A DNA stretch of 64,000 bases from Platanthera guangdongensis (Eukaryota > Streptophyta > Magnoliopsida > Asparagales > Orchidaceae): contig CM077150.1 of NCBI GenBank assembly GCA_039583875.1, forward strand, positions 54,005,451 to 54,069,450, given 5' to 3'. The position numbers and the translations under genes are program-made. The notes below the pieces were generated by a model. The model did not search any database and was not told the DNA's origin. It saw nothing but the letters and a program-made list of their open reading frames with translations. Positions 9,216 through 19,317 of the stretch are shown here, one piece after another; positions within the stretch are counted from its first letter, which is position 1, and every line of letters begins with the position of its first letter.

Positions 9216-10158
9216 CACCTTTCCACAAGTATAAAATGTTCGAGGGCCTGACCCAGATGTTTCTCTATACACCACTATGGAAGGAGCCTGTCCCAAAGAT
9301 TTGGACTTTCTACCCCATTTCTTGCGGTAGCACGATTTTCCTGGGTGTGGTACTTGAACTCGGGCTTCGTCACATCCAAGTCCCTCTTGCCCTGTACCCT
9401 CTTCATATCGTTCTCGAATGCACTGGCCATATCTACCAAAGCTTGAAACCTTTGATTCACCAAACTCGGTAGCAGCATCCTTAGCTCATCATGTAGTCAC
9501 TCATAGAACCGATTGGTCTTACGCTCTTCTTCTGAGAAGGTAGACCCCATATAGCGTCCTAATCTGGTAAACTCATGCAAATAGGTGTCAACACTACTTT
9601 TGCCATGCGTCAGACGCTGACACTCATTTTACCTAGCTATGCGCTGCGACAACAACAGATGGTTTGCCAAGAACAGTCTCGAAAACTCCTCTATTGAGAC
9701 CTCTAATAGTTGTCTGCCTGCTAAGTGATGCAGCTCCATTTCGTCCCACCAAAGCCAAGCCTCTCCTTCCAACAGGAAAGTGGCCAATGTGACTTTCTAT
9801 CCCTTTTCAATTCTTATTACCTTGAAAATTCTTTTGACTCACGCAAGACAGTCCTCTGCCTGTGTTGGGGACCCTGCCCCCGCGAACGTAGGAGGACTGA
9901 AACTCATGAACTGCTTCAGTTGTCATTTGCAGCTCGTATATCTAGCACAACCTCAACAGGTTTTGGACTCAAACCAACCTGTACTGGAACCATTCCAGGC
10001 TGCGCCTTCCTAGTATGTTGTGCATGTATCATTGCAAACAATGCCTCAGCAACTAAGAGCACTACCTCCGCAGAAGGAGGAGGTGTGGGCACCTCAGCTG
10101 GTGCCACACTCTCAATAGAATGCTGGGGCTCAAACTTCCCCGCACCACTACCAGTCAC
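9211..10158 (-). pseudogene. GY-1 Gag, degenerate
   Basis: Minus-strand translation gives a retrotransposon Gag: an alanine/proline-rich N-terminus (open at 9916-10158), then in shifting frames a capsid segment (VDTYLHEFTRLGRYMG, EERKTNRFYE, LHDELRMLLPSLVNQRFQALVDMASAFENDMKR at 9275-9560), and the first half of a CCHC knuckle, TCGKVG, ending at the SV-1 insertion. The residue at the first knuckle cysteine is Phe. Gag would assemble virus-like particles around the element RNA. Stops in LARxNECQ and FYExLHDE positions and frame changes make it non-functional. Confidence 0.75.
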
Positions 10159-10374
10159 ATATACGTGTAAAAGACATACTTTTGCTACTTTGCAAAATCA
10201 ACAATGACTTAGTAGGAACATACAAGTTCCTCAAACATGTATATTTTCATTCCTTAGTGGGCATTCTTGAGTTCATTTATGTTATAACCGTCCACACTTA
10301 CACGTGCTCGCCACCCCCAAAAGAATTCGACCATAAATTCGCAGGAGGTAGACCAAGATAAGCTGATACAAAAT
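10159..10374 (-). other. GY-1 leader with a degenerate primer binding site
   Basis: Directly inside the LTR the element strand reads TTTTGTATCAGCTTATC (10358-10374), a partial match to the initiator tRNA-Met binding site TGGTATCAGAGC. No other feature is seen up to the Gag frame. Confidence 0.4.
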
Positions 10375-10549
10375 TGTAACACCTCCATCCGTCACATGAA
10401 ATATAATAGAGGGTCCGGCCGGGCCCCACACCATATTCCACAAACAGGCAGCAGAATTACATGTGAATATCAAAAGACTACTCGCGCCCTAACTCAGAGC
10501 ATTCTAGCGGAAGCTTTAAGGTTGCATGAACTCATACCAATTGAATTTC

Positions 10550-10554
10550 CACTA
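10550..10554. repeat. Target site duplication of TRIM-1, left
   Basis: CACTA precedes the first TRIM LTR and recurs at 11081-11085. Confidence 0.85.
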
Positions 10555-10798
10555 TGTTGAGATTATATTATCTAGCAGGACTCGTATGTGTGGGACCGCG
10601 TGTTTGGTTTCCCCATCGCATTCCAGGTCTGGGTGTTGAACACGGTGGGCCCCTTATGGCGGAATATCCCTGCGGTTCTATGGTTGGCGTTAATACCACA
10701 CCGCCTGCAGTCTTCTCCACTTTGTGTTCAAGTACCCCGCCACCCTTCATCTCAATACCTGGGTTTTGAGATGAACTAATGCGTTGGCGGGTTCTAAC
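10555..10798 (+). repeat. TRIM-1 5' LTR
   Basis: It starts TGTTGAG and ends near GGGTTCTAAC just before the primer binding site; the exact last base is uncertain because the terminus has mutated relative to the TTCTTTCA end of the 3' LTR. Confidence 0.85.
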
Positions 10799-10810
10799 TT
10801 GGTATCAGAG
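10799..10810 (+). promoter_or_regulatory. TRIM-1 primer binding site
   Basis: TTGGTATCAGAG is complementary to the 3' end of initiator tRNA-Met, the usual primer for plant copia elements and TRIMs. Confidence 0.85.
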
Positions 10811-10820
10811 TGGGTTGTCC

Positions 10821-10833
10821 TGCTGCGGGGGTA
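10821..10833 (+). promoter_or_regulatory. TRIM-1 polypurine tract
   Basis: TGCTGCGGGGGTA lies directly before the 3' LTR start TGTTGAG and is the expected plus-strand primer region. Confidence 0.65.
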
Positions 10834-11080
10834 TGTTGAGATTATATTATCTAGCAGGACTCGTGTGTGTGTGAGACCGCGTGTTTGGATTCCCCATCGC
10901 GTTCCTGGTCTGGGTGTTGAACCCGGTGGGCCCCTTGTGGCGGAATATCCCCGCGGTTTTATGGTTGGGGTTAATCCCACACCGCTTGTAGTCTTCTCCC
11001 CTTTATATTCATGTACCCCGCCACCCTTCATCTCAACACCTGGGTTTTGAGATGAACTGTTTGGTTGGCGGGTTCTTTCA
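10834..11080 (+). repeat. TRIM-1 3' LTR
   Basis: This 247-bp copy starts TGTTGAG and ends GGGTTCTTTCA. It is directly followed by the duplication CACTA. Confidence 0.88.
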
Positions 11081-11085
11081 CACTA
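11081..11085. repeat. Target site duplication of TRIM-1, right
   Basis: CACTA matches 10550-10554. Confidence 0.85.
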
Positions 11086-12739
11086 TATATAAACCATATC
11101 ATTTATATATAGAACAGGAATGTCGATTACAAATACACAAAAGTTATGTCCTTAAGGTTTTACAGTTATACTTCACAAGTGTTGTTTACAAACATCGGCG
11201 TGCAGGCCGACCACACATGAAAACAGTAAAACTCCTTCGCTCGGCCTTCGATGAGACAGCATAGCAGCAAGGGCTTTAGCCCACTTTTTCCAGCTCGGCT
11301 CTCCAGCACCTGCACAAGTACAATCCACCACAAAGGTGGCAAACAAGGCAACAGTCAACATTCAGCTGACCAATTTATAATGACCCTACCCCTTTCCCGG
11401 GGCAGTGGTATTTCGTCCCTGCAGGCATAGTATTTATACAACAGATATATCATAAGGCGACACACTTAAGCACCGAACCATATATCACAAACGAGTGCCT
11501 CAATGGCCAAATGTTCTGTGCACTCATGCACATTTTCGGTGTGCCAGTTTCCCGGATTTCTCCACCGTTTAGAAGTTCAAGACTTGAAAGTCAACTTGGA
11601 GAATTTATAGTCTTTATGGCACGCTGGCCTAAGACTCTCATTATGCACTCCAACGAGACGAATAACCTAGGCCTACAAGTTGGTCAGACATAATGCGGGT
11701 ATGGTTCAGCCTTTGCCCGTTGCTCAAATCATCAGTTCAGAAAAGACTGACGTGGGTCGACTTCCACTTTCCCGTTCGACATGATGTCCTTAAGAGCACG
11801 TTGCTCACACTAGCCACACTATCTCTGAGAGACTGGCTTTGCAATCAAAAGGGTATCTGGGAGCTATCGCCGATGATACTTACTATTGCCAGACATTAAT
11901 AACAGAACTTATTTTCTGTACCCAGACCCAACCACAACCCTGTAGTAACCTGCAATGCTATAAACACTAGACTTTCACAGCACACAACACAAATATCTCA
12001 CCAAGAGCTATCACCATTGACAATATTCACAACCGCCCGAAGATATCCAACAATTATTCAAACTGTGGTATTTCGTGGGTATTTTCCTGGAGTGCAACTC
12101 TAGTACTTCCTGCTACTTTCAGTTCACATGTACAACCCCGCAGACCCCGTAAACTACTCGTTTATACTCAGAGTCTTCTCCTGCACACAAAAGAAAACAT
12201 CACCAATATAGACCAACCCGTTTGGATGGCCTTCACATAACATGCCTATTACGTAGTGCGATTTCGGGATCTATATACAAACCAGACCTGGGGATACTAC
12301 GTATTGACCCATCTGAATCTTCTCGATTCTACACATTTTGGTGAGAGATTCCATGCATATGCCAAAAGAAGGACTTCTCTCTTCCAAGCAGGATGATCGT
12401 TACAATTGTAGTTTTATTCGGATCAAGTGACTGCTTTTCTATCTGGTTGGAAAGGATCACCGCGATTTTCTCTTCAAGGACCAAGCCTCAGATCTGGCTT
12501 ACGACAACTAGATCTCCTTCACCAAGATATTCAAGCTCAGCTCCAGCCCTTAGCTCTAACCCTTAGCTCTTTCTCTCAAGAACTTAGATGAAAGAAGGAA
12601 AGAGAGTTAGAAGAAGAGAATGAATTCTCATTCCTCTACTCTTCTGCATAAGTGGTCTTCGGATTAATCCCAGCCACGGGATCATTTCATGAAAAAGGAG
12701 CAAAGGCCACAATTTCGGTTGAAAAGTCAACATTAAAGC

Positions 12740-13140
12740 TACCACCTAGCGATATCCACTCTCGGCTGGGCGATAACATCGATAGCCACTTTGACCCCCA
12801 TCAATCACTGGACTTCGGCCGCCGCCCGACCATCTGGCATGTGTCCACATATACGTGGCAGTATCGCCTGACGATATCCACTGTCGCCATCCTGATAGCT
12901 CACTCAATGCTTTATGGTGTCGAGTGCGTTGAGTTCACTCAACTCTTTAAGGCGTCGAGATCTGGGGCTATCACCGCGTAATACCACTATCGCCATGTGA
13001 TAGTCTCTTACTCAATGATTTGTCGAAAAACATCGAGTGTGTTGAGCTCACTCTATGCTTTATGGAGTCGAGTGCTATTGCAATCGCCGCCAGCGATACC
13101 CACTGTCGCCTGGCGATATCGACCAAAAGTCTGCTGTCAA
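12740..13140. repeat. GGCGATA/TATCGCC word cluster in the GY-1 LTR
   Basis: This stretch repeats words such as GCGATATCCAC, TATCGCC and GCGATATCGACC, interspersed with TCGAGTG(C/T)GTTGAG units. Similar TATCGCC words recur in the CO-1 LTR at 13580-13710, 13860 and 26958. Confidence 0.5.
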
Positions 13141-13155
13141 ATTTGGGGTGTTACA

Positions 13156-13433
13156 CACGATTACCTCCACATTATCTCTACATGCATCAAGCGAATATAT
13201 ATAATTGTCCAAACACTTACCCCATTCTTTTTTGATAATACCACAGGGGGTGATTGAATTTAAAGAAATACAACATTTAGGGGGCGTATAACATAGGAAG
13301 CATCTAAGTGGAGGGAGTCTTTATCGAGGGGGAGTATGCCTATAAATGATTATCAACCACTAATAAACACAAACACTTTGACTTATTCACTATTTCTTCA
13401 TAATGGATTTATTATTATCAAAAGGGGGAGTTT
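13156..13433 (+). other. CO-1 3' noncoding region with polypurine tract
   Basis: This is noncoding sequence with several G-rich runs. It ends with AAAAGGGGGAG (13420-13430) just before the LTR start at 13434, the expected polypurine tract of a plus-strand copia element. No pol sequence remains to its left because GY-1 begins at 13155. Confidence 0.6.
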
Positions 13434-13915
13434 GTTAGAATATGCATTCAACATCTCTTGGTTTGAGAATAACAAATCCTAGTTTGCATTTAATGATGTT
13501 TTTGTGTGTGTATAAAGTGCAAGAACTATCGGATAAGTATCCCACTATAGAACAAATCAAAGAGGCAAAGATTTCAAAGCTTTGTCTATATCGCCAGTGG
13601 TATCGCTACTGTAGGCGCTATCGCTATCACCAGCAGAGCTGTGAAAGGAAGCTGCTTGGGAAGGAATGTCCTACCATCGTGCGATACTGCTACTGCCAGG
13701 CGATATCCTGTTGGAAGGTCCATTTTTGGAAAATCTAGGAACCAAAAATGCCTATTTCCAAAGTTCAAAAGTTTCCTAATTTTGACAAAGAAAGTTTCCT
13801 AAAATGGAGTTTGCCAAAGATAAAGATTGTCAAAGGAAGAAAAGACTACCTAACATATTTATCGCCAGGAAGTACGGCTACCGCAGACGGTAACTCCGAA
13901 GCCAAAAAAAGAGTC

Positions 13916-13920
13916 GTCTT
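13916..13920. repeat. Target site duplication of SV-2, left
   Basis: GTCTT is repeated exactly at 26369-26373. Confidence 0.95.
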
Positions 13921-13940
13921 TGAAAGAATTAGTGCCTAAC

Positions 13941-13969
13941 CACCTAGAGGGGGGGGGGGTGAATAGGTG
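13941..13969 (-). other. U5 hairpin with C-rich loop (SV-2)
   Basis: Stem CACCTA/TAGGTG surrounds a TTCACCCC...CTC loop. The other LTR has it at 24633-24656 with a shorter C run. Confidence 0.6.
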
Positions 13970-14730
13970 TAATTCCTGTTTTTCTTTTAAGGCAGCAAAT
14001 CAATTTAGTTGTTTACTTAACAGTAGTAAATGTTACAACTAACACAGCACAGATTAACAAAAATTTCACAACACAGATTGCACACAGATTTTTATAGTGG
14101 TTCCCCAAGGTTTGGGTACATCCACTTTCCCACTTTACCTATCTAGCAGTGTATGAGATTCGGCCTACATTTTTCACTTCACCTCAGATCCTCAGATCTT
14201 ACAACTCAGAACCCCAAACAAGGCTCCTACAACTCAGGCAATCTGCCCTACCTCAGCCTACACAAGGCCTACCACTCAGAGAATATGTTCTCCTACACTC
14301 AGCCTTTATAAAATAGGCTTACAGCTCAGATCTAGAATAGATGCTATAGAAAATAGAGTTTACAAAGTATTTTACCACCACCCTGACAGAGAGAGAATGG
14401 ATGGATGGCTTCTTGATCAGTTCTTGGAAGAACTTGATGACAGAGATCAACCTCTCTTAGCTTTCTTCAAAGCATCTTGAATCTGAACTCAGTAGGGTTG
14501 AATCTCCTGGGAAGTTGATCTTCAATCAGCTTCTGACTTGAGATTCAGATCTCAATCTGAATCTTTCATGGCAGCCTGGTTCAGCAACTGCCCTTCTTAG
14601 ATGGAGCTCTCTCTCTCCAACTTCTTAGATCTTCTGTCGAAGGTCTTCTTCTTTTTGTGTTGTTAGATATCTGTGTAGATCTTCAAACTTCTGTAATTGT
14701 ACAGATCACTGCTTCTGTTGAAGGAGCAAG

Positions 14731-14741
14731 GCTTTATATAG
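14731..14741 (-). promoter_or_regulatory. SV-2 LTR TATA box
   Basis: CTATATAAAGC on the element strand lies about 140 bp downstream of the palindrome array; the 5' LTR copy is at 25414-25424. Confidence 0.7.
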
Positions 14742-14874
14742 TCTTCGTCCATGGTAACCGGCTGATCCGGTTTCTAACAAACTTCTGAAAGCTTTGATAG
14801 TTACAGTAGACTGGTTAGAAATGGCAGCTGTCAAGTCATCCAGTCACTTACTGAAATACTGTCTCTATCTGAAA

Positions 14875-15545
14875 GTGTCGAGACTGATCTTCATCATTTG
14901 TCGACACAAGTAGACCAAGTGTCGATAAAAGTGAACTAAGTGTCGACACATGCCTTGGTGGTGTCAACACAACTTATTTTGTTGTTGTAATAGCTTCTCG
15001 ACACAGCTTCTTTAGAATGTGTCGACACTGATTCTGTGTGTCAACACAAGCCTTCTTTTCTTTAACTTTGTTGAAATTTGCTGTGTGTCGACACATCTCC
15101 TTTGTGTCGACACAAGTACTTCTTTACTTTAACTTTATTGAAACTTACTGTGTGTCGACACATCTCCTTTGTGTCGATATAAGTACTTCTTTACTTTAAC
15201 TTTGTTGAAGTTGTGCTGTGTGTCGACACAAGTCCTGTGTGTCGACACAGTTGATGTTGACAAATACTTCTGTGTGTCGACACTTCCTCTTGGTGTCGAC
15301 ACATTTGATGTCGACTAAGTATTCCAGTGTGTCGACACTAACTTTTGGTGTCGACACAGTTGATGTCGACTTTACTTCTCTGTGTGTCGACACAGCCTCT
15401 TGGTATCGACACAAATGCTTCTGGTGTCGACACAGCCTTTCCAAGTGTCGACACAATCTACTCCAAGTGTCGACACAACTTTTCTCCAGTGTTAACACTG
15501 ACGTTTATAAGTGTCGACACAGCTTCTCTAGGTGTCCACACTTGG
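14875..15545. repeat. SV-2 LTR palindrome array (TGTGTCGACACA)
   Basis: The core GTCGAC with flanking GT/AC recurs about every 20-40 bp, with degenerate copies such as TGTCAACAC and TATCGACAC that fit C-to-T decay at CpG. The partner array is at 25555-26225. Apparent ORFs on both strands here, rich in VDT and CRH, are translations of the palindrome and not genes. Confidence 0.85.
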
Positions 15546-15685
15546 ACTTAGAAATTTTTCTGCATTCCTGTATTTACTTAACCTGCACATATAAACTCAA
15601 AATACATCAAATACACCTTAATGCATTTCATTGAGTAGGGTGAGGCTTCTTCAAATCTGGTACACATTTTCCAATGTACCCAACA

Positions 15686-15950
15686 ATCTCCCCCTATTTG
15701 GAGGAGTTATAACCCTTAGTCAATGATATACACCATTCATAACAAAAACACATTATGATGTATAACAACATTAAATGACAGAGTAAATACTTAAAACAAA
15801 ACATAAAAGATATTTCATCACAGAATAAGTATGCTAACACAACGAGCATTCATTATAATTTTGTTTCAACTTCCAATACTTTCTTTAACAAAAGTTTACA
15901 TAGATTTTAACACAAAAGTTTACAATGTTATAAAATCTAGTAAAACTAAT
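15686..15950 (-). promoter_or_regulatory. SV-2 polypurine tract and 3' untranslated region
   Basis: TAGGGGGAGAT (15686-15696, element strand) directly precedes the 3' LTR. The remaining 250 bp up to the ORF2 stop is AT-rich and shows nothing else; it aligns by eye with the matching region of SV-3. Confidence 0.8.
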
Positions 15951-18806
15951 CTAAGGCTGCTCTGGCTCCTTGATGACAATGCCCTTGCCTGATTGGACTT
16001 TGGCTTGTACAGGAACATCAGTGTCATCAGCAGGCTTCTTGCCCTTTAGATCTTTCTTCTTCAGCTCTTCAGCCCTTATTCTTTGTCTCTCAAAGTAATG
16101 AAAAGGCTTTGGGAAATATTTGCTTGGCTCCTGTGCATTAGGAGGTAGCTTCCCAAGTTTTGCCTTTCTTCTATACTGAACTATAACTTCTTGCCTGGCT
16201 TCATGCTTTCTCTATTCTTGTTTAGAATACCATTTACCCATATCATGGGTCTGGTCCTTCACATCTTTCCAAGTAGTCAGGATGATATTGCTAGATGTTG
16301 GGCTCCACTGCTCAAAATCTGGCTTTTACTCTGCTTGTTCTCTGAATCTCTTCTTGGACAAAAGAGTTTCTTTCTCTTTGGTCAAAACTTCCTCAGGCAC
16401 TGGCTTGTCTACTTTCTCAAAAATAATATTTTTATTGCCTTCAGGAGGACTGTACAAATATTGTACTTCATGATGTATCATCTCAAAATCTGCTGGAGGA
16501 TAGATTACTTGAGCAACTTCAGCTTACTCACCTCCAAAAATAGCAAGATTTATTCCAGATTCAGCCACATTGTCATCATCACAAAAGGGGTGGATATCCA
16601 AGTGTGGCTCTGATGCTGTTAGAAATCCATTTAGCATGATTAGATCCAGCTTTGATTAATACTCTCTCCCCCTTTATGACTTCTCTGGCCACATGATCTC
16701 TAAGGTCATCCTTTTGCAATCTTATTTGTTCATCCAGAAAATTAACTCCATCCTTATAAAATCCCTTTAACTTTAGCAGCAGTCCTGAAATAGTCTTTTG
16801 AGATAGCTCAATAGCTATTTTGACAGCAGTGATGCCTTCCTGGAAGTACTTATAAAACTTCTCCTTATCAAACTCTGGCTTGGCTTTAGACTTATCAGAA
16901 GGATGGGCTATTGCAACATTTTTCAGTTCTGTAACAATTGCATTATGGGATGTAGTCAGATTATCATTCATCCTAATCTGATTTTCTAGTACATAGCCTT
17001 GCTTAAGAGCTATACCATCCACTTGTGTCTTGATTTTCTCTTGATGTGTGGCTAGGTAAACCACAACATTTCCACCTTTGTGGAAACAATCAGTCATCTC
17101 CTTCTTATTTTGATTCACCTCAAATCTGATGGATTTGATGTCTTGTGCCAAGGAGAATTGTAAATCTTTGTGTGTCTCATTCATATACTTCTCCATTGCA
17201 ATCCTTTGCTCATCCAACTTCATTTGCATGGATATTAACAAAGAACTATAATCAGGTGTTGGGGCAGGCTGTGGAGCAACTATTTGTAGTGCCTTCTTCT
17301 AGCTTTGACTCCTTCTCTTGAAGACCATGAGCTTCCTTTTCTTAGCTTAAACCTCAGCTGCATCCTCAGAATCAGAGGTACTGGCTATATTTACTCTATT
17401 CTTTGGACTAGGAGGCAAGGCCTGTGCATACTTAGGTAGCTCCCCCTGAGCCCTTTGCTCCTCCTCAGTCATTGTATTCTCCCCTTGAGAACCTTACTGC
17501 ACCTTCTCAGTTGGTATTAGCTCCTCTTCCAGGGTAATTTTCTCCCCCTCAAAATCTACCTTGTCCCCCTCAAATCTTTCTGTCTCCCCATGAGTCTCTT
17601 GCTCCATAGCAGTGAATAACTCATCTAGGGTAAACTCATGTTGGGAAGGAACTGGAGATTCTCTTATCTCAGGAGCATCAACAACAACATATGTATCTTC
17701 CAAGATAACATCTTGAACTTGACTGTTTAATTGAGTTGGCTGGTCAACATCAATCAAATATTCAGTTAGCAGTTCATCTTCATTATTGAAATTTGTTTGA
17801 TTTACTTCATGTATTACCTCAAGTATAGTTTGTGTTGCCATTTCACTATCCAAGTGAGTTGGCACTTCCTCATGTTGAGGCTCCCCCTGGAGTGGATCCA
17901 GGTGAATGGTCCTAGCAGATGGTTGCTCCCCCTGCCTCTGTGCACCTTCATTTCTAACTGGTGACCTTCCAACATTATTTGCTTCTTCCTCATGAGAACT
18001 GGAAGCTGCTTGCTCCTCTGAACTACTGGAAGGTGCAGGTGCCTTTTTGGCTTTCTTCTGCTTCCTTTGTGGAGGTGTTTCCTTCTTTAGAGTAGGCATG
18101 TCCTTAGTTAACACCCTATCCTATCTTGAGATAATCCTAATGTCCATCCTCCTCATATGATTAATTTTAGAACCAACAGCTTGAGCCATTACTTCTGGAA
18201 TAGTTCCAGCTAAGTACAGACTCATTATCCTTCCTAGATTGGGCTTCTGAATACTCTCCTTAATCTTGTCAAACATCACTGCTGACCAGTAAGTGTTGAG
18301 TCTGTAGATGATCCTTATCATGAGGCTGAACATGTAGGCAAAAATCCTATCATGTCCTCCTGGCTTGCAGAAGATGACTTTGCCAACTATCTCTGAAAGA
18401 AATTTGCCTTGCTGATTCATTCCTTTTCTGTTCATGGTAGCTCTAATCTTCAAGGTGGGATACAATCCACACCATTGAAGTGCTTCCCTTGTCTTAGATA
18501 CATGTACATCTTCCTCTTCTTGAGTTCTTGGTAGTTGAAGAGTTCTTCTCAAGCTTTTCAAAGTAAGTTTGACTTTAGCTCCCTGAACTATTGATTTGAT
18601 CTTTAATCCAGTTGAATCTAAAGTTACAGCGCCATAGAATTCTATGATTTCCTTTTTCCAAATCTTTGTTGGTTCAGAGACTAGAAACTCTAACCCATTC
18701 TCAGCAACTAGGTTACTACAGCTTGAATTTCTGGTTCCGTATGGTCAAATGCGCCGCGTACTAGCTCATATCCTTCATTGACATTATCCTCGATCTTTCG
18801 CGCCAT
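15951..18806 (-). pseudogene. SV-2 ORF2, broken copy
   Basis: ORF2 runs from the ATG at 18806 (MARKIEDNVNEGYELV) to a TAG at 15951 (ending KGIVIKE) and is homologous along its length to SV-3 ORF2. Open pieces include 18121-18561 (N-terminal core FLSEIVGKVIFCKPGGHDR, ESIQKPNLGRIMSLYL), 17494-18114 (acidic Glu/Gln/Ser-rich linker) and 16579-17241 (coiled-coil-like region HKDLQFSLAQDIKSIRF, ending RATLGYPPL). Several in-frame stops separate them, for instance after RIISR near 18121 and near 17494. Function is unknown. A TATA box and palindrome array lie upstream. Confidence 0.85.
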
Positions 18807-19300
18807 TAGGGTTTAGATAAATCTTGAATTTAGATGAGAGAATTTGTCGACACAAAGGTTTGGTCTCGAAACTATGGAGAGCGTGTCGACAGACAATGTT
18901 GTGGACCTATTTATACCTTTCTAAGAATGAAGGTGAAAAGGCACGTCAAAATCCTCTAAATGCGTCGACACTGTTGAAAAGTGTCGACACTGACTAATTA
19001 AGTCTTGATAATGGTGTTGACTACTATGTGTCGACACCAATATAGTCGACAGAACTTACGTGTCGACACTTATACATCTACGCTCGACGATTAGTCGATA
19101 CTCCACTCGACGAAATCTGTATTGAACCTAAGTGTCGACACCAACTCTGGATGTCTCAACACCTACTCTGAATGTGTCGACACTACTTCTCTGAAGTGTC
19201 GACACCAATTTTCTAGATGTGTCGACATCATTTCTCTGGAATGTCGACACCACTTCTATGTGTCGACACAGACAACTCCTTGTGTCGACACCATTTTACT
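18807..19300 (-). promoter_or_regulatory. Candidate internal promoter of SV-2 ORF2
   Basis: About 500 bp between the pol stop (19318) and ORF2 contain an array of TGTCGACAC words (about 18960-19300) and then GTATAAATAG (18907-18916) 100 bp before the ATG at 18806. The TATA segment and its flanks closely match SV-3 (38371-38380). The array uses the same word as the LTR array. Confidence 0.6.
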
Positions 19301-19317
19301 TAGCCAATTTTATTAAA

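Larger units (their letters stand above)
10555..11080 (+). mobile_element. TRIM-1: terminal-repeat retrotransposon in miniature
   Basis: Two direct LTRs (10555-10798 and 10834-11080, about 245 bp, TGTTGAGATTATAT ... GGCGGGTTCT...) flank only about 35 bp, which hold the primer binding site TTGGTATCAGAG and a G-rich polypurine tract. The element is 526 bp, has no coding capacity and is flanked by the duplication CACTA. This is the full layout of a TRIM, which must borrow all proteins from autonomous elements. The LTRs differ by many substitutions, so it is not recent. No 5S rRNA-like promoter boxes were seen, so it is not called Cassandra. Confidence 0.9.
1..13155 (-). mobile_element. GY-1: degenerate Ty3/gypsy retrotransposon, 3' end beyond window
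   Basis: This element reads right to left: 5' LTR (10375-13155), leader and gag (9211-10374), then, beyond the inserted SV-1, protease (1217-1901) and RT-RNase H (1-1216). Integrase and the 3' LTR lie left of the window. The LTR ends form the inverted pair TGTAACACC / GGTGTTACA. Domain order, the protease motif DTGASHSF and the following FGMDGLPEQRAFIDC segment resemble Tekay/Del-type chromoviruses; the clade is inferred from remembered motifs and is tentative. Many stops and frame changes show a dead, old copy. It carries two later insertions, SV-1 and TRIM-1, and its right end abuts CO-1 3' noncoding DNA. Confidence 0.85.
10375..13155 (-). repeat. GY-1 5' LTR, interrupted by TRIM-1
   Basis: The boundaries are the inverted pair TGTAACACC (10375) and GGTGTTACA (ending 13155). 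Without TRIM-1 and its duplication the LTR is about 2.25 kb. A TATATAAA on the element strand near 11102 would fit a core promoter about 200 bp from the LTR 3' end. The 5' part in element sense (12740-13140) is rich in GGCGATA / TATCGCC words. Short open frames at 11166-12981 show no recognisable protein. The partner LTR lies outside the window, so the right boundary rests on terminal inverted sequence only. Confidence 0.7.
13921..15685 (-). repeat. SV-2 3' LTR (left copy)
   Basis: This copy is 1765 bp, in element sense TGTTGGGTACATTGG ... CTTTCA. It contains the hairpin CACCTA/TAGGTG around a C run (13941-13969), the shared block GGTTCCCC...GGGTACATCCACT (14093-14126), the TATA box CTATATAAAGC (14731-14741) and the GTCGACA array (about 14875-15545). 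Confidence 0.95.

Noticed and set aside
10554..11050. Pairs of similar open frames on both strands
   Set aside because: They lie in the two LTRs of TRIM-1, which explains the duplication; no protein similarity.
10555..11080. TRIM-1 as a Cassandra element with 5S rRNA promoter
   Set aside because: No recognisable 5S internal control boxes were seen in the LTR.
11166..12981. Short open frames suggesting a host gene in the GY-1 LTR
   Set aside because: No motif, no intron-exon pattern, and the region lies between LTR termini.
15196..15634. Open frames on both strands rich in VDT, CRH and STQ (also at 25879-26317, 34354-35043, 54790-55536)
   Set aside because: They are translations of the GTCGACAC palindromes, which give similar peptides on both strands; no start context or family match.
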